Assembly: GCF_012932915.1 (NCBI RefSeq)
Contig: NZ_VCQU01000015.1
Coordinates: 1-64,000, forward strand
From: Antrihabitans stalactiti
Lineage (GTDB): Bacteria > Actinomycetota > Actinomycetes > Mycobacteriales > Mycobacteriaceae
Length of the DNA stretch: 64,000 nt
Direction of reading: 5' to 3'
Positions 61,990-64,000 of this stretch are shown piece by piece (within the stretch, counting starts at the first letter, position 1; each line of letters begins with the position of its first letter). The notes under the pieces were generated by a model that was given only the letters and a program-made list of their open reading frames with translations, was not told where the DNA came from and made no database searches. The position numbers and the translations under genes were made by a program.

Positions 61990-64000
61990 GTGGCCATCAA
62001 AGAGGCACCCAGCGGCAATCCCGCCGGTCACATCGAATACTTGCGAACCGACCCCGACCTACCCCCGGTCGGCATCATCGACCGAAGTCCAATAACACCG
62101 GCCAAGAAGGCGATCTTCGCGGTCATTGCGATCGTCGGCGCTATCGCGTGGGCGATGATCGCGATCGTTCGTGGTGAGCAGATCAGTGCTGTGTGGTTCG
62201 TGATCGCTGCGGCATGCACCTATGTATTCGCCTATCGGTTCTACGCCCGTCTCATCGAACTCAATATCGTGAAGCCGCGGGACGACCGCGCGACGCCGGC
62301 CGAGATCCTGGAGAACGGCAAGGACTACATGCCTATGGACCGGCGGGTCCTGTTCGGGCACCACTTCGCCGCCATCGCAGGCGCCGGGCCGCTGGTCGGC
62401 CCTGTGCTGGCCGCGCAGATGGGCTACCTGCCCGGGACGCTGTGGATCATCTTCGGGGTCGTGTTCGCCGGCGCCGTTCAGGATTTCCTGGTGCTGTGGG
62501 CGTCGTCGAAGCGCCGCGGCCGCAGCCTCGGACAGATGGCGCGCGAGGAACTGGGAGTTATCGGCGGTGCTGCGGCGCTCATCGGCGTCTTCGTCATCAT
62601 GATGATCCTCCTAGCGGTGCTCGCGCTCGTCGTGGTCAATGCTCTGGCCGAAAGCCCGTGGGGTGTGTTCTCCATCGGCATGACGATTCCGATCGCCCTG
62701 TTCATGGGCGTGTATCTGCGCTTCCTGCGCCCAGGCAAGGTTTCCGAGGTTTCCCTCATCGGTTTCGCCTTGCTGCTGTTTGCGATCATTTCGGGCGGCT
62801 GGGTTGCCGAAACAGGTTGGGGCGAAGACTGGTTCACACTATCGAAGGTCACCATCGCATGGCTGCTCATCGCGTACGGGTTCGCGGCCTCGGTGCTCCC
62901 GGTCTGGCTGCTGCTGGCTCCGCGTGACTACCTGTCGACGTTCATGAAGGTCGGCACCATCCTGCTGCTGGCCGTGGGCATCCTCATTGCACGCCCGAAC
63001 ATCCAAATGCCCGCTGTGTCCGAATTCGCCACTGCCGGAAACGGACCGGCGTTTGCGGGATCGTTGTTCCCGTTCTTGTTCATCACGATCGCCTGCGGTG
63101 CTCTGTCCGGATTCCATGCTCTGATCGCGTCAGGGACTACCCCGAAGTTGCTGGAGAAGGAATCGCACACTCGGCTGATCGGCTACGGCGGCATGCTGAC
63201 GGAGTCGTTCGTCGCGATCATGGCGCTGACCACCGCGTGCATTCTCGATCCGCACCTCTATTTCGCGATGAATGCGCCGGCGACGCTCACCGGTGGCGCG
63301 GCCGATTCTGCGGCAACCTACGTCAACGGGCTGCCGATCCCCAAAGGCGACGTCACCGGCGCATACCTCGCGCAGCAGGCAGCGGACGTCGGCGAGAAGT
63401 CGATCATCTCGCGTACAGGTGGCGCGCCGACGCTCGCCGTCGGTATCTCCGAAGTGCTCCACGGATTCCTGGGCGGCGCGAGTCTCAAACCGTTCTGGTA
63501 CCACTTCGCGATCATGTTCGAGGCTTTGTTCATCCTGACGACCGTCGATGCCGGCACTCGCGTGGCCCGGTTCATGCTGTCCGATACCCTCGGCAACTTC
63601 GGCGGACCGCTCCGTAAGTTCAAGGATCCGTCGTGGCGGGTCGGCGCATGGATCTGCACGCTCGCTGTCGTCTTGCTCTGGGGATCGATCCTGCTGATGG
63701 GTGTCACAGATCCCCTCGGTGGTATCAACACCTTGTTCCCGTTGTTCGGCATCGCCAACCAGCTGCTTGCGGCGATCGCGCTGACGGTCATTCTGACGAT
63801 CATCGTCAAGAAGGGTTTGTTCAAGTGGATTTGGATACCCGCAATTCCGCTCGTGGGTGATCTGGTCGTGACCATGACGGCCTCTTGGCAGAAGATTTTT
63901 TCCGGCGATCGCGCAGTCGGCTACTGGTCGCAGCACAGTGCGTTCGTCGACGCCAAGGAGGCAGGCAAGACGACTTTCGGGACTGCAAAGACACCGGACG
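61990..64000 (+). CDS. cstA: CstA-family carbon-starvation transporter, truncated by the window end
   Basis: The first 670 residues of a multi-spanning CstA-type transporter (pyruvate or peptide uptake). Family blocks are GHHFAAIAGAGPLVGPVLAA, FGVVFAGAVQDFLVLWAS and the later ACGALSGFHALIASGTTPK. The GTG at 61990 follows AGGAGGA. The frame is open to the right edge, so the C-terminus is missing. The 264 bases upstream hold the promoter region; I see no clear regulator site there. Confidence 0.9.
   Translation, partial: MAIKEAPSGNPAGHIEYLRTDPDLPPVGIIDRSPITPAKKAIFAVIAIVGAIAWAMIAIVRGEQISAVWFVIAAACTYVFAYRFYARLIELNIVKPRDDRATPAEILENGKDYMPMDRRVLFGHHFAAIAGAGPLVGPVLAAQMGYLPGTLWIIFGVVFAGAVQDFLVLWASSKRRGRSLGQMAREELGVIGGAAALIGVFVIMMILLAVLALVVVNALAESPWGVFSIGMTIPIALFMGVYLRFLRPGKVSEVSLIGFALLLFAIISGGWVAETGWGEDWFTLSKVTIAWLLIAYGFAASVLPVWLLLAPRDYLSTFMKVGTILLLAVGILIARPNIQMPAVSEFATAGNGPAFAGSLFPFLFITIACGALSGFHALIASGTTPKLLEKESHTRLIGYGGMLTESFVAIMALTTACILDPHLYFAMNAPATLTGGAADSAATYVNGLPIPKGDVTGAYLAQQAADVGEKSIISRTGGAPTLAVGISEVLHGFLGGASLKPFWYHFAIMFEALFILTTVDAGTRVARFMLSDTLGNFGGPLRKFKDPSWRVGAWICTLAVVLLWGSILLMGVTDPLGGINTLFPLFGIANQLLAAIALTVILTIIVKKGLFKWIWIPAIPLVGDLVVTMTASWQKIFSGDRAVGYWSQHSAFVDAKEAGKTTFGTAKTPD

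Noticed and set aside
1-64000. CRISPR arrays, tRNA or rRNA genes, insertion sequences
   Set aside because: I saw no regular repeat arrays, cloverleaf-like segments, transposase motifs or terminal inverted repeats; a dedicated search could still find short elements.

Overview
The window looks like chromosomal DNA of a high-GC actinobacterium of the Mycobacteriales, most likely Rhodococcus or a close relative. Supporting features are a complete yrbE/mce import operon, a mycobacterial-type desaturase and reductase pair, a ferredoxin-fused FprB-type reductase, an MMPL exporter, frequent GTG starts, and operons packed by ATGA and TGATG overlaps. I saw no rRNA, tRNA, CRISPR array, insertion sequence or phage gene.

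Region 1 (1-9.8 kb) is a seven-gene leftward operon: extradiol dioxygenase, FAH-family hydrolase, acyltransferase-like protein, MhpA-like flavin hydroxylase, acyl-CoA ligase, cytochrome P450 and ferredoxin-NADP reductase. A divergent TetR gene and two identical 14-bp palindromes sit at its head. It reads as a meta-cleavage pathway for an aromatic compound carrying an alkyl or acid side chain; the substrate is unknown.

Region 2 (9.9-28 kb) is mixed. It holds an NTF2-like protein, a nitrilase, an MscS channel, a LysR/EamA pair, an amino-acid ABC importer with a fused binding protein and permease, an MFS/MarR pair, a diguanylate cyclase, CinA-like amidase, an Aquifex-type aconitase, a CYTH-CHAD protein, topoisomerase IB, a Rho-N protein and a flavoprotein.

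Region 3 (27.7-48.8 kb) is the most striking. A leftward operon (SRPBCC, yrbEA-yrbEB, mceA-F, Mce-associated protein, SDR) is followed by a TetR regulator, an MpaB-like oxygenase, an HSL-type esterase, a Rieske protein, a Baeyer-Villiger-like monooxygenase, a GMC oxidoreductase, an aldehyde dehydrogenase and a secreted CocE-type hydrolase. Three intergenic regions carry the same motif, CGAGAC-N14-GTCTCG with a conserved core. This suggests one TetR regulon joining an Mce importer to an oxidative and hydrolytic pathway for a hydrophobic compound.

Region 4 (48.8-64 kb) holds an MMPL/MarR pair, a desaturase and its reductase opposite a PucR-type regulator, a secreted lipase, a SUKH-like protein, and an operon of acyl-CoA dehydrogenase, APH-like kinase and SDR. 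That operon resembles the levulinate/4-hydroxyacid (lva) logic and lies opposite a fused XRE-TetR regulator with a nested inverted repeat. An NTF2-like protein and the start of cstA, cut by the window end, complete the region.
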